Source: Ignelater luminosus (lineage: Eukaryota; Arthropoda; Insecta; Coleoptera; Elateridae). From it: a DNA stretch of 64,000 bases. The stretch covers positions 188,514-252,513 of the forward strand of contig VTPC01089649.1 in assembly GCA_011009095.1 (NCBI GenBank), written 5' to 3'. The notes beneath the pieces were generated by a model. That model was not told the origin of the DNA, made no database searches, and worked only from the letters and a program-made list of their open reading frames with translations. Numbering within the stretch: the stretch's first letter is position 1; every line of letters begins with the position of its first letter. This document shows, piece after piece, positions 1 to 10,482 of the stretch. The translations under genes were made by a program, and so were the position numbers.

Positions 1-549
1 TTAATTTTAATGACAATAAATCAACACATTTCAGATCTGTTGTTGACGATACCAGTTTTGTTTAACTTTTTATAAACTTGAAAAATTGCTTTTAAAAATC
101 AATGTAAACAGTTTTTGAATCTTTACCAAGCCACAGTATTAACTTTATGAATTTTTAGGTTGATGTGAATACTTTGAAATCTCAACATTAATTGATTAAC
201 ATTGACATTAACACAATTAGTTACAAGAAAACATTTATTTCTTTTGCTTGCCATAAAATTAATTTAATAAGATTGACATAATTTCATATAATGCTCAATG
301 CAATTTAAATAATTTAAAATTTTTTTTAAATTGATCAAAATTTTTTATTTCCAGAATTTTGAATTTGCACCAAAATCCACTGCAGTATATAAGAGGTTCT
401 CTTATCATAGAAATACTTTGAAATGTCTACCTCTACAGAAAATGCACTTTCTAACATTGACTACCGAAAGAATGTTTATAATATCTTGCATCTGTTAACT
501 TGATTATTTTTAACAATGTTTGTCATAAATGTATATTTTCTGTATGCAG
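1..549. other. Upstream intron of the dNK gene; no exon recognised
   Basis: AT-rich sequence immediately upstream of the first recognisable deoxynucleoside kinase exon. The conserved segment expected just before that exon (the ERS...SAR region of the kinase family) was not found here in any frame. The preceding exon therefore probably lies left of the window and this stretch is intronic. A short open stretch at about 353-500 does not resemble the family. Confidence 0.4.
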
Positions 550-1319
550 ATATTGCTTTGTTGAAAAAATGTTTTGCGATGGAATTCTTCCTGCACCATC
601 AGCATCCGTTATAAATGAGTGGTTCAAATGGATTACTACAAAAGCCTGCCCTTCCGTTGATTTAATAGGTAATCATTTTAACCTGCATTCACCCAGTATA
701 ATATGCATCGAGTTTTTAAATTTGTTTTTGTGTATTCTAAGTTTAGTCTGTTATATAGATCTTTTCTTCTAAATCTGCTGTTCTAAAATTCAATGTTTCC
801 TTTATAAACTGACTATAAAAAGTATATTTATTCATGTTTATGTTTCTAGCAGATTTTTCCCCTTTAGCAGCAGAAATCTGCATAAGAAAGATTCATGTAT
901 GTACATATATGCTCTACAGAAATGTACAGTACAAATGTTTTGTGAGTTTGGTGTAGTTAATAATCTATTATCTTTCTCATTCCCAACATTTACCTATTTT
1001 GAGTCCCTCACTATATTTGTTTATGTGCGCTATATTAATTCAATTGTCTGATCATGTAGTGTATTTAAGAACATCACCTGAAGTAGTCTACCAACGGATG
1101 TTAAAAAGAAATCGTGAAGAGGAGAAATTGGTATCCCTCCAATATTTAAGGGAAATTCATGAAATGCATGAAAATTGGCTATATCATAAAACAATGTTTA
1201 CTTGTCCAGCTCCAGTGATTGTATTGAATGCAGATTTAGACAAATCAGTCATTAAAGAAGAATACGAAAAGTATGAGCCTCATATACTCAATAAAATAGC
1301 AATTGGAGTACGAACATAA
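550..1319 (+). CDS. dnk: Deoxynucleoside kinase (dNK / thymidine kinase 2-like), C-terminal half
   Basis: Last two exons of a deoxynucleoside kinase, which transfers phosphate from ATP to deoxynucleosides in the salvage pathway. Exons are 550-668 and 1060-1319 (stop TAA 1317-1319). The join restores a Val codon (g|tg) and gives the family signature DLIVYLRTSPEVVYQR. About 125 residues are present out of the usual 230-260, so the P-loop half is outside the window to the left. Visible landmarks are YCFVE at the start of the first exon, NEWFKW, the LID segment KRNREEEKLVSLQYL with its arginines, and the HEMHENWL helix. Spacing and motifs look closer to insect dNK and vertebrate TK2 than to dCK. 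AATAAA sites at 1465-1470 and 1522-1527 could polyadenylate it. It converges with imd, the two stop codons being about 285 bp apart. dNK/TK2 family membership is secure; substrate range cannot be read from this half. Confidence 0.87.
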
Positions 1320-1602
1320 AATAGTATTTATTAATTAATTAATTAGTTTGTAGGACAAATGTTAGCATAATTGTTTAATAATAAGTATGGTAGAAAATAG
1401 TAGTTTTATCTTTTTATGCTGACTAAAGTTTTATAGGTACTTTTAATACTTCGCAGAAGGAAAAAATAAAAATATATAGATTACTCGTACTAATAATCAA
1501 GTGTATAACATTTATTGTAGAAATAAAAATACATAAGCAATATAAAATATGAATGTATATGAAAATATTTCGTTTTTATTGTATCAATTTTTAATAGATA
1601 AA

Positions 1603-2318
1603 TTAATATTTATTACTATCGTATTCGTTTGCCATCCTCTGAACTACATCTTTTTCTGGAGCATTCCATAAAACAGTGCATAATATTCCAACTTTAGCTT
1701 CTAATGGTTTATTTTGTATCCAATCAAGTAAGATTTGATACACTACCTGTTTTAAACATGTCAATATTTATAAAAAATTAATATCATAATAAAAGCATAC
1801 CTCTCTAATTCCAATAACAAAATTTTTTTCATAGTGTTGATCTATTTGTCCTTCTGAATAACCTAATTTACGAGCCACTATTCTCCAATTTTTACCAATA
1901 TATTCTGATACAAAGGATATAATTTCTTTTGTAACTGGATTTGTATCCTGCAATAGTTTACAAATTGCCTCTGTCTTAACTATTTCTTCTTCAACTATTT
2001 TCTCTTCCTTTTGCGGTTTTCCCATGTTTATTGTAAAATTTGATCCTATGTGAATCCCATTCGAATTGTTGATATTAATCACATTTGCAACTGCTATGAA
2101 AGTTGGACATTAATATATATATCTAACATAGTTAATAGATTACCCTGTGTTGAAATCTTCTTTGTTTTTGGCTTTTTTTTCTTGTTTTTTAAATTAGAAG
2201 TAGAATCTGGACTTGTCCTATTTTTGAATTCCGTATGTGATGTTTGTTCATCTTCTCGTGGTGGGCTTGGACATGCATCAGTTGTTAAATCTTCTACATT
2301 ATATTGTTGACTAGCCAT
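1603..2318 (-). CDS. imd: Immune deficiency (IMD) adaptor, death-domain protein
   Basis: Complete three-exon gene: 2318-2144, 2093-1801 and 1746-1603, giving about 203 residues (Drosophila IMD is 273). In the family, IMD links PGRP receptors to FADD/Dredd and TAK1 to activate the NF-kB factor Relish. The ATG at 2318 has a good context (G at -3 and +4). From the N-terminus: LTTD then ACPS at residues 11-18, resembling the Dredd cleavage site and exposed IAP-binding tetrapeptide of Drosophila IMD; a lysine-rich stretch (about 44-54); a RHIM-like core IHIG (about 72-75) in an Asn/Ile-rich context like the cryptic RHIM of IMD; and a C-terminal death domain (about 105-195) with NWRIVARKLG and a Trp-containing last helix. 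Exon 2 begins at a tandem TAGCAG acceptor, so one Ala is optional. TTTATT at 1575-1580 is a reverse-strand AATAAA just past the stop. FADD is less likely because no death-effector domain precedes the death domain. Confidence 0.85.
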
Positions 2319-3185
2319 AACTTTATAATTAATTCACGTTTTATGTTAGTAATTTAATCAGTAGTGACTGCTACTGACCTATCCTTGTTTGTCTGTCAAA
2401 TTATTGTTACAATTATAGAAACCTGTAGTGTAGAATTTTCAAGGACATTAAATTTTAATAAATTCGAGTTTATATTTATGTTACAGTTTCTTAATAAAAT
2501 ATCTTGTCGACTTCTAAAATTTCATATTATTATATGATTGCAGCAAAAGTAAAAAAGTACTTTTTCAGATTTTAAGACTTGCAATACTTAGAATAAAATA
2601 AACTGTCTTACGTAACGCGCTTGCGCATTGTTCTTTGGAAAGTCCAAATACTATTTCGATTCTTAGTAATTTAATTAGAAATGTGTAATGTAATGTACTA
2701 ACTTTTTTAAGTATCTAATGTTTAAAACTTTCCTTGCTTAAAGTAAACAAACGGTCTTTATTTGTTAAATACATTTCTATTCTAACCTCCAGATTGGAAT
2801 GTCAATGATTTTACTCTTTGTTGAGCAAAATTTATTCGCGAAATTCTGAGAAATTTTGAATCAATACTTAAAATCTTTTTTTTTGTCTTCTTTTAATGAT
2901 ACCAAATGTATTTTGAAGAATTATTGTTAATTATAAAATGATGGTACTAATATATGTAGTTCTTATCTTGAACTTATCTAAACACATTGATGGATTCATT
3001 CTATTATCTATTATAATTTGGATTAAACAAGAGAAAATCAAATTTAAATAACAGAAATATGATTTTTAAATGCAAAGAAAGTTATAAAAGTACAAGTCCT
3101 ACAGAATACAAAAAAAATCCTTCATTTCAAGGTTTTGCTCTACGACAAATAATAATACTTAGGCCAACGTTCCTTAATTTATCAT

Positions 3186-3500
3186 AGGGTTGCCAGACGC
3201 TCTCTTTTTCCTCTGATATGTTTTTAATGCATCTGAGGAAGAAGATCCCGATTTTTAATCATGTCCAGCAGCAGAACTTGAATTCTCCAAACAGAAAAAG
3301 CTTCTTATTCATGAACGTAAATCTGTAGAATGTTATTTTTGTTCAGACTACTTGGCCAGCATATCACAAATATCATTTTGGTCAAATCTACAAGTCATTG
3401 AGCATTAGCCAACATAGCAAATTGTGACAATTTATGCAATACACTGTTTTCCTGTTTTCGTTCTGAATAAAACTTGAACTTGATTACAGTCAATGAGCAA
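3186..3500 (+). mobile_element. Possible decayed DNA-transposon end
   Basis: The stretch begins GGGTTGCCAGACGCTCTC, a terminus style common in animal hAT and related non-autonomous elements. It is followed by a broken reading frame with a few coding-looking residues (around SKQKKLLIHERKSVECYFC). No matching opposite terminus or target duplication was found, so this is only a tentative remnant. Confidence 0.25.
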
Positions 3501-5393
3501 ATTTGGTAATCTAGATTGTTCTAGTTTTTAGAAGAAATTGTTCTAGTGAGATGTAAAACGTGGAAAATCCTTCTAGTTTAAAATAATATATTATTACTTG
3601 AAAATCTGATAAACACCATACCTACAGGTACAAATTATCTATGAATCATCATTCTTGTGATTTAATAAGGAAACTGTAAATTTTATATTAAATTTCAAGC
3701 GTTCTTGTTGAGCAAATTACCTTTATTGCTAATATATATTTGTGGTAAAGGTTAGTGATACTCTTAATACTATGAGAAAGCTCATTAATCCAGTAGTATA
3801 GTCTCTAAAGTGCAAAAAGACTATAAGTAAGTATACTTACTATTAGCGAATAAGCTCATGAAGTGCAAGAAGAAGGCATTAATAAAGCTTGAAAACCAAT
3901 GCAATTTATTGAAAAACAGTTTCGACTCATCTGGAAAACCAGAGAATTTTTATAACTTCATATTTGGTTTGGAGAATTTTGCTATCTTTACTGAAAAGTC
4001 AGAGAATTTAAATAGCAGTCAGAGATAATTTTTGTAGTGTACTTGTAAATTTACCACCAATACCTTCTTTTTAATCTCAGACCAAGGTATTAGTATTAAA
4101 GGCAAATTTCAAGGCCAGAAAGGTAACTTTATTTTTCAACAAAACAGAGCATGCTCACATATCTACTGTCAAAAATACAGAAAATGATTCCATCAATCGT
4201 ATATTAAACTAGCTTTCAAGTAGGTCTACAAAAGAAGAAATTTTTAAGAAGCAATCTCAGAAGTACAATGGGCATCTTAAAATTATGGGTGATTAATTTC
4301 AAAGGAGATTGCTTAAATGAAAACTTTTTTGCTTTAATTCAGTTTTAAAAATGTATGTTTACATTACAGAAACATTCCTAAAATAAAAGATTTTACTACA
4401 AGGTTTTATGATATTACAATGCCTTACCGTGACTTCAAAGAAGCTTGGCAGTAGATGCTAAGGTATGCAAGTGTCCAGATCAGAAGTTCAGTCAATGGGG
4501 TAAATAGCATGTTGTTGCACTCTCATCTGAATATTCAAATCCAATCAGTACAGTTGTAGGACATTAAGAATATCTGATGCTTACATTTTTGTATTATAAA
4601 CAAAAAACTTGACTTGATTCCAATAGAAATAAAAACAAAACACTATTTTTTTGAATTATATAAAAATACTGAACAGCTCCATCTTGGATCTATAAGCTTT
4701 TAACAGTAAAAATTGCAGCAATTTGTTTCTGTTACACAAGCAGTCATAAAAGTTAAAGGTGATGTTTTAAGCTATATGGCATGAGTTGATGAAATGAATG
4801 TTATGTTCAAACATTTTATTATTGCTTATTTCCTATTGCATAGTTTTAACAAACATAATTTATGTTTTAACAATCTCAAGTTGAATAAAAATCTTTGTAG
4901 TATTACTTACCTACTGTACACCCCAGCCATTACCAAATCTTAGCTGGGGTGAGGAGTGAAGTGTGTGTTAACATGCACTTTGCTTTCCTACAGCATGTGC
5001 TAAAGCACTAGCTATACTGTAAATGATGATTTAATTTGTAGCTGTTGAGTGCAGACTTCGCTAGCAGGTACAATAAATGTAAAGAAGGTGAGACATACAA
5101 ACCAACCATTATTTTATGTTAATTCATAATGTGTATGCAATTTTTTTTAAAGCTGAAATAGTTAATTAATCAAAAGATGACTGCTTGTTATTTTCAATTA
5201 TCCTTTTGTCAGAGATCTACTCAATACAGAGTGTCCCAAATTAATGTCCATCACTATAACCTGAGTTTTATTTTGAAAGATAGAGATATTAAGTTTATAG
5301 AATGTATATGAACAGCCGGGAGGTACAATTTTACAAAATCAGAAAATCTTTTTGGTTTTCGATAAAAATTACATCTTGTAAATCTTTGTATTA

Positions 5394-5502
5394 CAATGGC
5401 AGCTAGTGCTGTAACATCAGACTGCACTATAACTGCTTGATTGGAAACTAACCAATCATGCAGTTGCAGTGCACCCTGAAGTTAGGTCACCAGCTGTCAT
5501 TG
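5394..5502. repeat. Long imperfect inverted repeat (hairpin)
   Basis: Two 51-nt arms, 5394-5444 and 5452-5502, pair at about 40 of 51 positions around a 7-nt loop (AAACTAA). The pairing includes the runs TGATTGG/CCAATCA, TGCACT/AGTGCA and CAGCT/AGCTG. It could be a small foldback transposon or a transcribed hairpin such as a small-RNA precursor. No target duplication is visible. Confidence 0.6.
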
Positions 5503-6900
5503 CTTATACTGCTCTAGTTCATAAAATTCTTTAAATTCACATGCAACAGGTATTATATTGCCTGTAAAGAATTAATAACTGCAAATTTCAAGTTTTTTTA
5601 TATTAAATTTGCATGAACTTACTACTTTGAATCAATGTAATATACATACCCTCTTTCTATAGCTGACCCATTTGAGAATTTGGTTACAAACTTGTGTATT
5701 TATTATTTTAATCACTTTTTATGTCTCATAAAACCAAAAAACCTGAATTAATAACTTGAATTATAAAATGATAATATGCTAGTGGCAAAACAAACCTTTG
5801 TGTTTAGGGCTTCTTAAGTACATGGATATTCATCTGCGATTGAACAACCAATTAAATGAAGAAATCAATCAAACAGACTTAAGTTTGCTTTGTGTAACCT
5901 AACTTCACTTTCACTATAATGTGACATTATAATTCACTTAATCAGGTTCATAAATTTTGGAACTAGTTAGCAAACGATAAGTTGCACTGTTGATGAAGTT
6001 TTGAAGTTCTTTGCTTTGGGAGTATTTTTACTGTTTGTTGTAATACATTTTTAAAATGTAGAAAATTTATTTAACATCATAGTTGATTATTCTAAATTTA
6101 CTTAAATAGCAATTTTATTAGAATTTTGATCGTCTTTCAATTTAAGGAAGTTAAGTTACTTTAAAAGAACTGCTTAACTGCTTGATGTTCATTTTCACCC
6201 TTTTCCTTCACTTCTCGCTGTGATTTGATTAAATGATGTAAAGGTTATTACTGTTTAATTATGTCTAAAATACACTATACATGCTTAGTGATGGCTTAAG
6301 CCATTAAAAAGCAAACTACTGAATTTTAGTAGTGTTATATTTTCTATGTTTTTAGTAAATAACAAATATAAACAATCATATTTAGTATTAAAATAAGCAC
6401 ACAATTTATTACTTTAATACAATTAACAGAAGGATTTCTTATGTACTAATGCGAGTTACATATCTCCACTCCACTTGTACTGCTTTGAACTAGTAGTAAA
6501 ACAAGCATATTTAGCTTTTTAGAGGTGATAATATTTCAGTACGAGTTATCTTTGGGCGCTGTCATTTCATTCTACAACTACCATGTTGAAAAGAACAGCA
6601 ATATACAAATAGAAGAATACAAGTTAATTATGGTGAAGAAATGCACGTAATATATATATATAAGCTCCTGAATTTGAGAAAATGAAGAACAAAATTAATT
6701 ACCTCATTCGATAAATATATTTACAACAGTATGACGCTGCTATAATTATAATTACACACAATAAACATTGACTAAAATTTGTCGGTTTGATTTTTTTGGT
6801 AAATTATAATCAAAAACTTTGGACAAGTAGATATTACATACATGCAAAATTTCCTTTAGAAAATGTCTGCAAATGGTATATTTTTAGGACGAGTCCCATA

Positions 6901-8367
6901 CTCCTTTACTTCAAATAAATATTCAGTATGTATATCTTTTCTAATAAACAAAGTACCTCATTTTATAAATAAATACCACAGCCATGTAACAAACAATTTT
7001 ATTTGGTTTAAATTTAATACATCATAGATAAATAATCTTCAGATTAATATTGCACATGATTGAAAATGCCCAAGTTAAATGGACGCAATATATGCCATGG
7101 ATATGGATTTCTTTTAACAGGTTAACAACATATTGATAAAAAAACTAAATTTATCACTGGCAAAGCTACAACAAAACATATTCTATATACAAAATGTAGC
7201 TAGGTATTTCGTCCATTCAAGAGTCAGGCTCAATGCATCCACTCAGGATAAGAGACTAACAAAATTATGTCAACTGACATGTTGACGATGCTGATAAAAC
7301 GATGAGAACATACAGACAGAAGAAACATGGTGCAGAAACACGGAAGCCAATTCGGGATCGGAAAGGTATTTTTGTTTTTGGGTTTGACAAGAAGGCACAA
7401 GCAGCGGCACCCATCGCCTACCCGGCTCGCGCCAGACAGATGTGGCATAATACCCTGTGAAGAATTGACAAATGTAAATATACGGAGGCGGCGATCGGGC
7501 TTACGATGATTGAGACATCCAGTGATGCAGTACATGAATAGATACATACACATATTGTCGAGGCACTGTGAGTAAGGCAATCCTACAGTAGTGTAGTGGA
7601 GATAGGGTTATCCGCTGTACACGGACAGCCGGGGTTGGCCCGGACATAAACTTCAAAACTATGTGCAAGGATTGTGCACACAACAGTAGATAAAATATAT
7701 GTATATTATATAATGTATAATAATTTAATCCGTGTAGGTAATATACAGAATAGATATCGTACTCTGAAATCACAAACAAATCGAAAAGGCTACAACAATG
7801 AACACCCTAGGTTCCATCGGGGAAGCAGTACAATTAACACAGATGAGCGGGCGGCAGGACGGTTCTCACTCGCCCGCGGTAACAGCCAGTTGACAGAGTA
7901 CATTCGATCAGGTCAGGGAAAGCACCAGTACGATACAAGAAGTGTCCTGCATAGTCCCAAATGTTAGTGACTGCATCCAGGCTAAATTAACAAGTACAAT
8001 ACAAATAATATGTTGTTTATCTAAAAACATTTATAAAAAAGACACTAACAATTACAAGAAAATAATGGCACTATATGTATATGTTTTTTTATCAGATGAA
8101 AAACCGATGTTGGCGACGGCTAAGTTGCTGTCGCTGACTGAAACCGCACACACTCACCACACTAACTCACTCCAATATAAACCTTGTTTTAGTTTCTACA
8201 AAAAAAGAAACGTTTGTCACTGATGAATTACTACAAATTTCCTTAAAATATTTAATTTTATTTGTTCTACTAGACTCTTAGTTTATCACATGGATGACCA
8301 TTGGCAAAAAGCGTGTTTGGAAAACCACTCTGTGTAACACTATGGCACTTGAGTGTTCTACACGCAT
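6901..8367 (-). other. Mef2: Probable Mef2 3' untranslated region
   Basis: Sequence directly downstream of the Mef2 stop codon on the minus strand. Base composition from about 7230 to 7960 is noticeably richer in G+C than the desert, and no frame gives a recognisable protein. Several reverse-strand AATAAA signals (TTTATT on the plus strand) occur, including one near 8255, so the true 3' end cannot be fixed from sequence alone. A long 3' UTR is usual for Mef2. Confidence 0.4.
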
Positions 8368-10357
8368 CTAGGAAGGCCAGCCATCAGCAAGGCGTGACCT
8401 CTTGAGCATTGGTCCATTATCATAATCACCTCCGCTGCTTGGAGGTCCAGGAGGTGAAGGTAGGTTGGTTGGTGTTACACTTCCAGGAGTAGGAGTTAAC
8501 TGCCCTGCAGAACTGGGTCGCGGATGATGACTTTGAGTCAAGTTAAGGCTGTGTGTTTGAGGGTGATGTAAACCTGCTCCCAGGTGTAGGTGATGTTCTC
8601 GTGGTGGTGATATGGGTTCGCTCTTGATTTTAATCGGCAAAGGCGACGAGGCAGGTGGCGGTGTACTACTTGAAACTGCCAAATGGGGTAGACCACTGTT
8701 GTGGGCTATTGAGGTGGGAATTTGGTGACCACTCCAGGAAATAGGACCCAGTCCCATATCGGGGGCAATGCTGAAATCTTGTGCTCCAAAAGATGACAAT
8801 CCACCACCAGGATAACTGGATAGTCCAGGTGTCTGCAAGGCCACCACAGGAGTGTTCAATGTTGATTGCGTCCGATTATGCTGTAATACATACTGCTAAT
8901 TAGGGTTGCCAACTATGGCACACTGTCTCTTGGTTGAGAGTGTTAAGCAACATTTAAATATTGCACCATAGATTACGCTATTAAACAAACATCACATTGG
9001 AACAATGGACATAAGACCAAATACAATTTATTTGAGAATAATTTCCATAACAATGTTTTTGGTGCTTTTTCTGTGAAGTTGGCAACCCCACAGGCAATAC
9101 ACGTTTGTTAGGGTAAAAACCCTAACAGTTTATGTGGTAGTACTCACTTCGCTGTATGACACTTCATCTGAAGAAAGGCTTGGTCCTAATGGAGTAGGAA
9201 TGACAACCCGTAAATTGGAACGGGGTGCAGGTGAGTGTTGCTTGGAGTGTTGCTGTTTGGAGGAACTTAATCCTGGACCGGGACTAGGTCCCGGCGAAGG
9301 CGAACCACCCATTGGAGAGGCAGAATTTGGATATCCATTGCTCATTTCCAAGATTCCACCACTTGGATATACAGAATCTGTTTCTGAAGAAGAAGGTCGT
9401 GGACTGATACTAGTGTGTGCCATTTGCGGACTAGATTGTAGAAGACCAGATTCTCCATAGCTGATATTGACTGGTACTGATACAGGTTGAGTATAATTGG
9501 ATCCACTCATACTGACTTGCTGCAAAATAAGCTGCATGGTAATAATTATAATGTCATCGATAATTTTAGTACCAACCCTTTGCCCATTTAACTGATTGCG
9601 TTGTAACATCATTTGGAATTCTTCATCGATTTTGCTGTATTTTGCTTCGGTCCTCGGAGTCAGCTGGTATTCCGTCTCTGGTTCCGGACTGTCGGGACTC
9701 ATAACGCCGTTTTTATGCTCCTTCTTATTAAGTGCCTGCAAGTGTCAGTGGACACAGCTCATGGAGATAGGTAGCCTCAGGGGCTGATACATACATACAT
9801 ACAAATACATTCATCTTTCCTTTCACGCAAAAATACACTCGTTAGGGTTGGTTTATTTAAGCAACAACAGTGAAAATATTAGGCAAATGCAGTAAAATCG
9901 ATAACCAAAAATAAAAAAAAAAGCACTAACATAGAATAATAGTGTTAGATTGATAAGGTTATAAGTGAAACTACATTAGCACAAATCAGTTATCGGTGTA
10001 TGCATCAGCCAAGTATTGCGCCACAGTTGCTGCTGGATTTGATGTACCTCGATGATGTTTTTATTGGTGAGCGATTCATGGGGCTCGTTGTATTCCGTGT
10101 ACTTGAGAAGCACCTTATCCATGTCCGTACTGGCATACTGGTAGAGCTTGTTGCTGCTACTGAAAATAATCAGGGCTATCTCGCAGTCGCACAAAACTGA
10201 CAACTCGTAAGCTTTCTTCATAACTCCGAACTTCCGTTTGTTGAAAGTCACCTACAAAATACGGTAAAACTTTTTGAGGAAAATTTCTTAATTTGATTTT
10301 TACCTGTCGATTCCGTTCGTCAGTAATTCTGGATATCTGTATTTTTTTACGACCCAT
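8368..10357 (-). CDS. Mef2: Myocyte enhancer factor 2 (MADS-box transcription factor)
   Basis: Complete coding region in five exons: 10357-10304, 10251-10048, 9735-9577, 9519-9148 and 8880-8368, about 433 residues (Drosophila 515). MEF2 binds AT-rich CTA(A/T)4TAG sites and drives muscle, fat-body and neuronal programmes in the nucleus. Residues 1-57 are the MADS box, starting [18 protein letters not shown], and 58-86 the MEF2 domain ending [14 protein letters not shown]; both are almost invariant. Then come the [21 protein letters not shown] segment, Ser/Pro-rich transactivation exons, [29 protein letters not shown] and a C-terminal [12 protein letters not shown], matching the conserved MEF2 nuclear-localisation tail. 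The start codon context (ACCATGG) is ideal. The 57-nt segment 9576-9520 is stop-free and in frame; I treat it as an intron because its Ile-rich translation is unlike MEF2 and its ends are GT-AG. The only coding phases not determined by homology are around this segment. Confidence 0.95.
8903..9088. mobile_element. Short inverted-repeat element (MITE-like) in the last Mef2 intron
   Basis: A 186-bp segment bounded by a perfect 12-bp inverted repeat (GGGTTGCCAACT at 8903-8914 and its complement at 9077-9088). It lies inside the 267-bp intron between the last two Mef2 coding exons, clear of both splice sites. The terminus resembles the possible remnant at 3186. No clear target-site duplication is visible, so transposon origin is inferred from the termini only. 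Confidence 0.45.
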
Positions 10358-10482
10358 GGTAGCAATTTTGGAGAGCGTGCGAAAACCTCGTGACTAGTAA
10401 GCACTGTGGCCAGAGCCGCGAACGCGTGGGAGCGAAACCGTAAGGGTGAGGAGCGCCAGCAATATCTTCAATCGTCAACGAT
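10358..10482 (-). other. Mef2: Mef2 5' untranslated part of the start-codon exon
   Basis: On the minus strand a pyrimidine-rich acceptor (TGTAATTGTTTCAG, AG at 10484-10483) precedes 125 bp of GC-richer leader that runs into the ATG at 10357. The start-codon exon is therefore internal, and the mRNA must begin in one or more non-coding exons further right in the window, or beyond it. Confidence 0.65.

Larger units (their letters stand above)
2319..6900. other. Intergenic AT-rich region between imd and the Mef2 3' end
   Basis: No supportable coding gene. The first about 100 bp should hold the imd promoter on the minus strand. The rest is AT-rich with simple ATs, one probable transposon remnant (about 3186-3500) and one long imperfect hairpin (5394-5502), listed separately. 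Two stretches ending in Asn/Leu-codon-like AATAAA...CTTGA sequence (about 3465 and 4600) may be decayed retroelement tails but are too degenerate to call. Confidence 0.5.

Noticed and set aside
999-1059. Apparent N-terminal extension of the dNK 3' frame from an ATG at 999
   Set aside because: The residues before 1060 do not match the kinase family. A splice acceptor at 1058-1059 joins exactly to the donor at 669 and restores DLIVYLRTSP, so the ATG is intronic.
1603-2318. FADD as an alternative identity for the death-domain gene
   Set aside because: No death-effector domain precedes the death domain, and the RHIM-like segment plus the N-terminal D-A-x-P pattern point to IMD.
7230-7967. Overlapping open frames on both strands downstream of Mef2
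   Set aside because: No family motifs. Better explained as GC-richer Mef2 3' untranslated sequence.
9130-9147. Read-through end of Mef2 exon 4 (VSTTT then stop)
   Set aside because: A near-consensus donor GAA|GTGAGT sits at 9148/9147, and the next exon continues the family sequence ([13 protein letters not shown]), so the stop is intronic.
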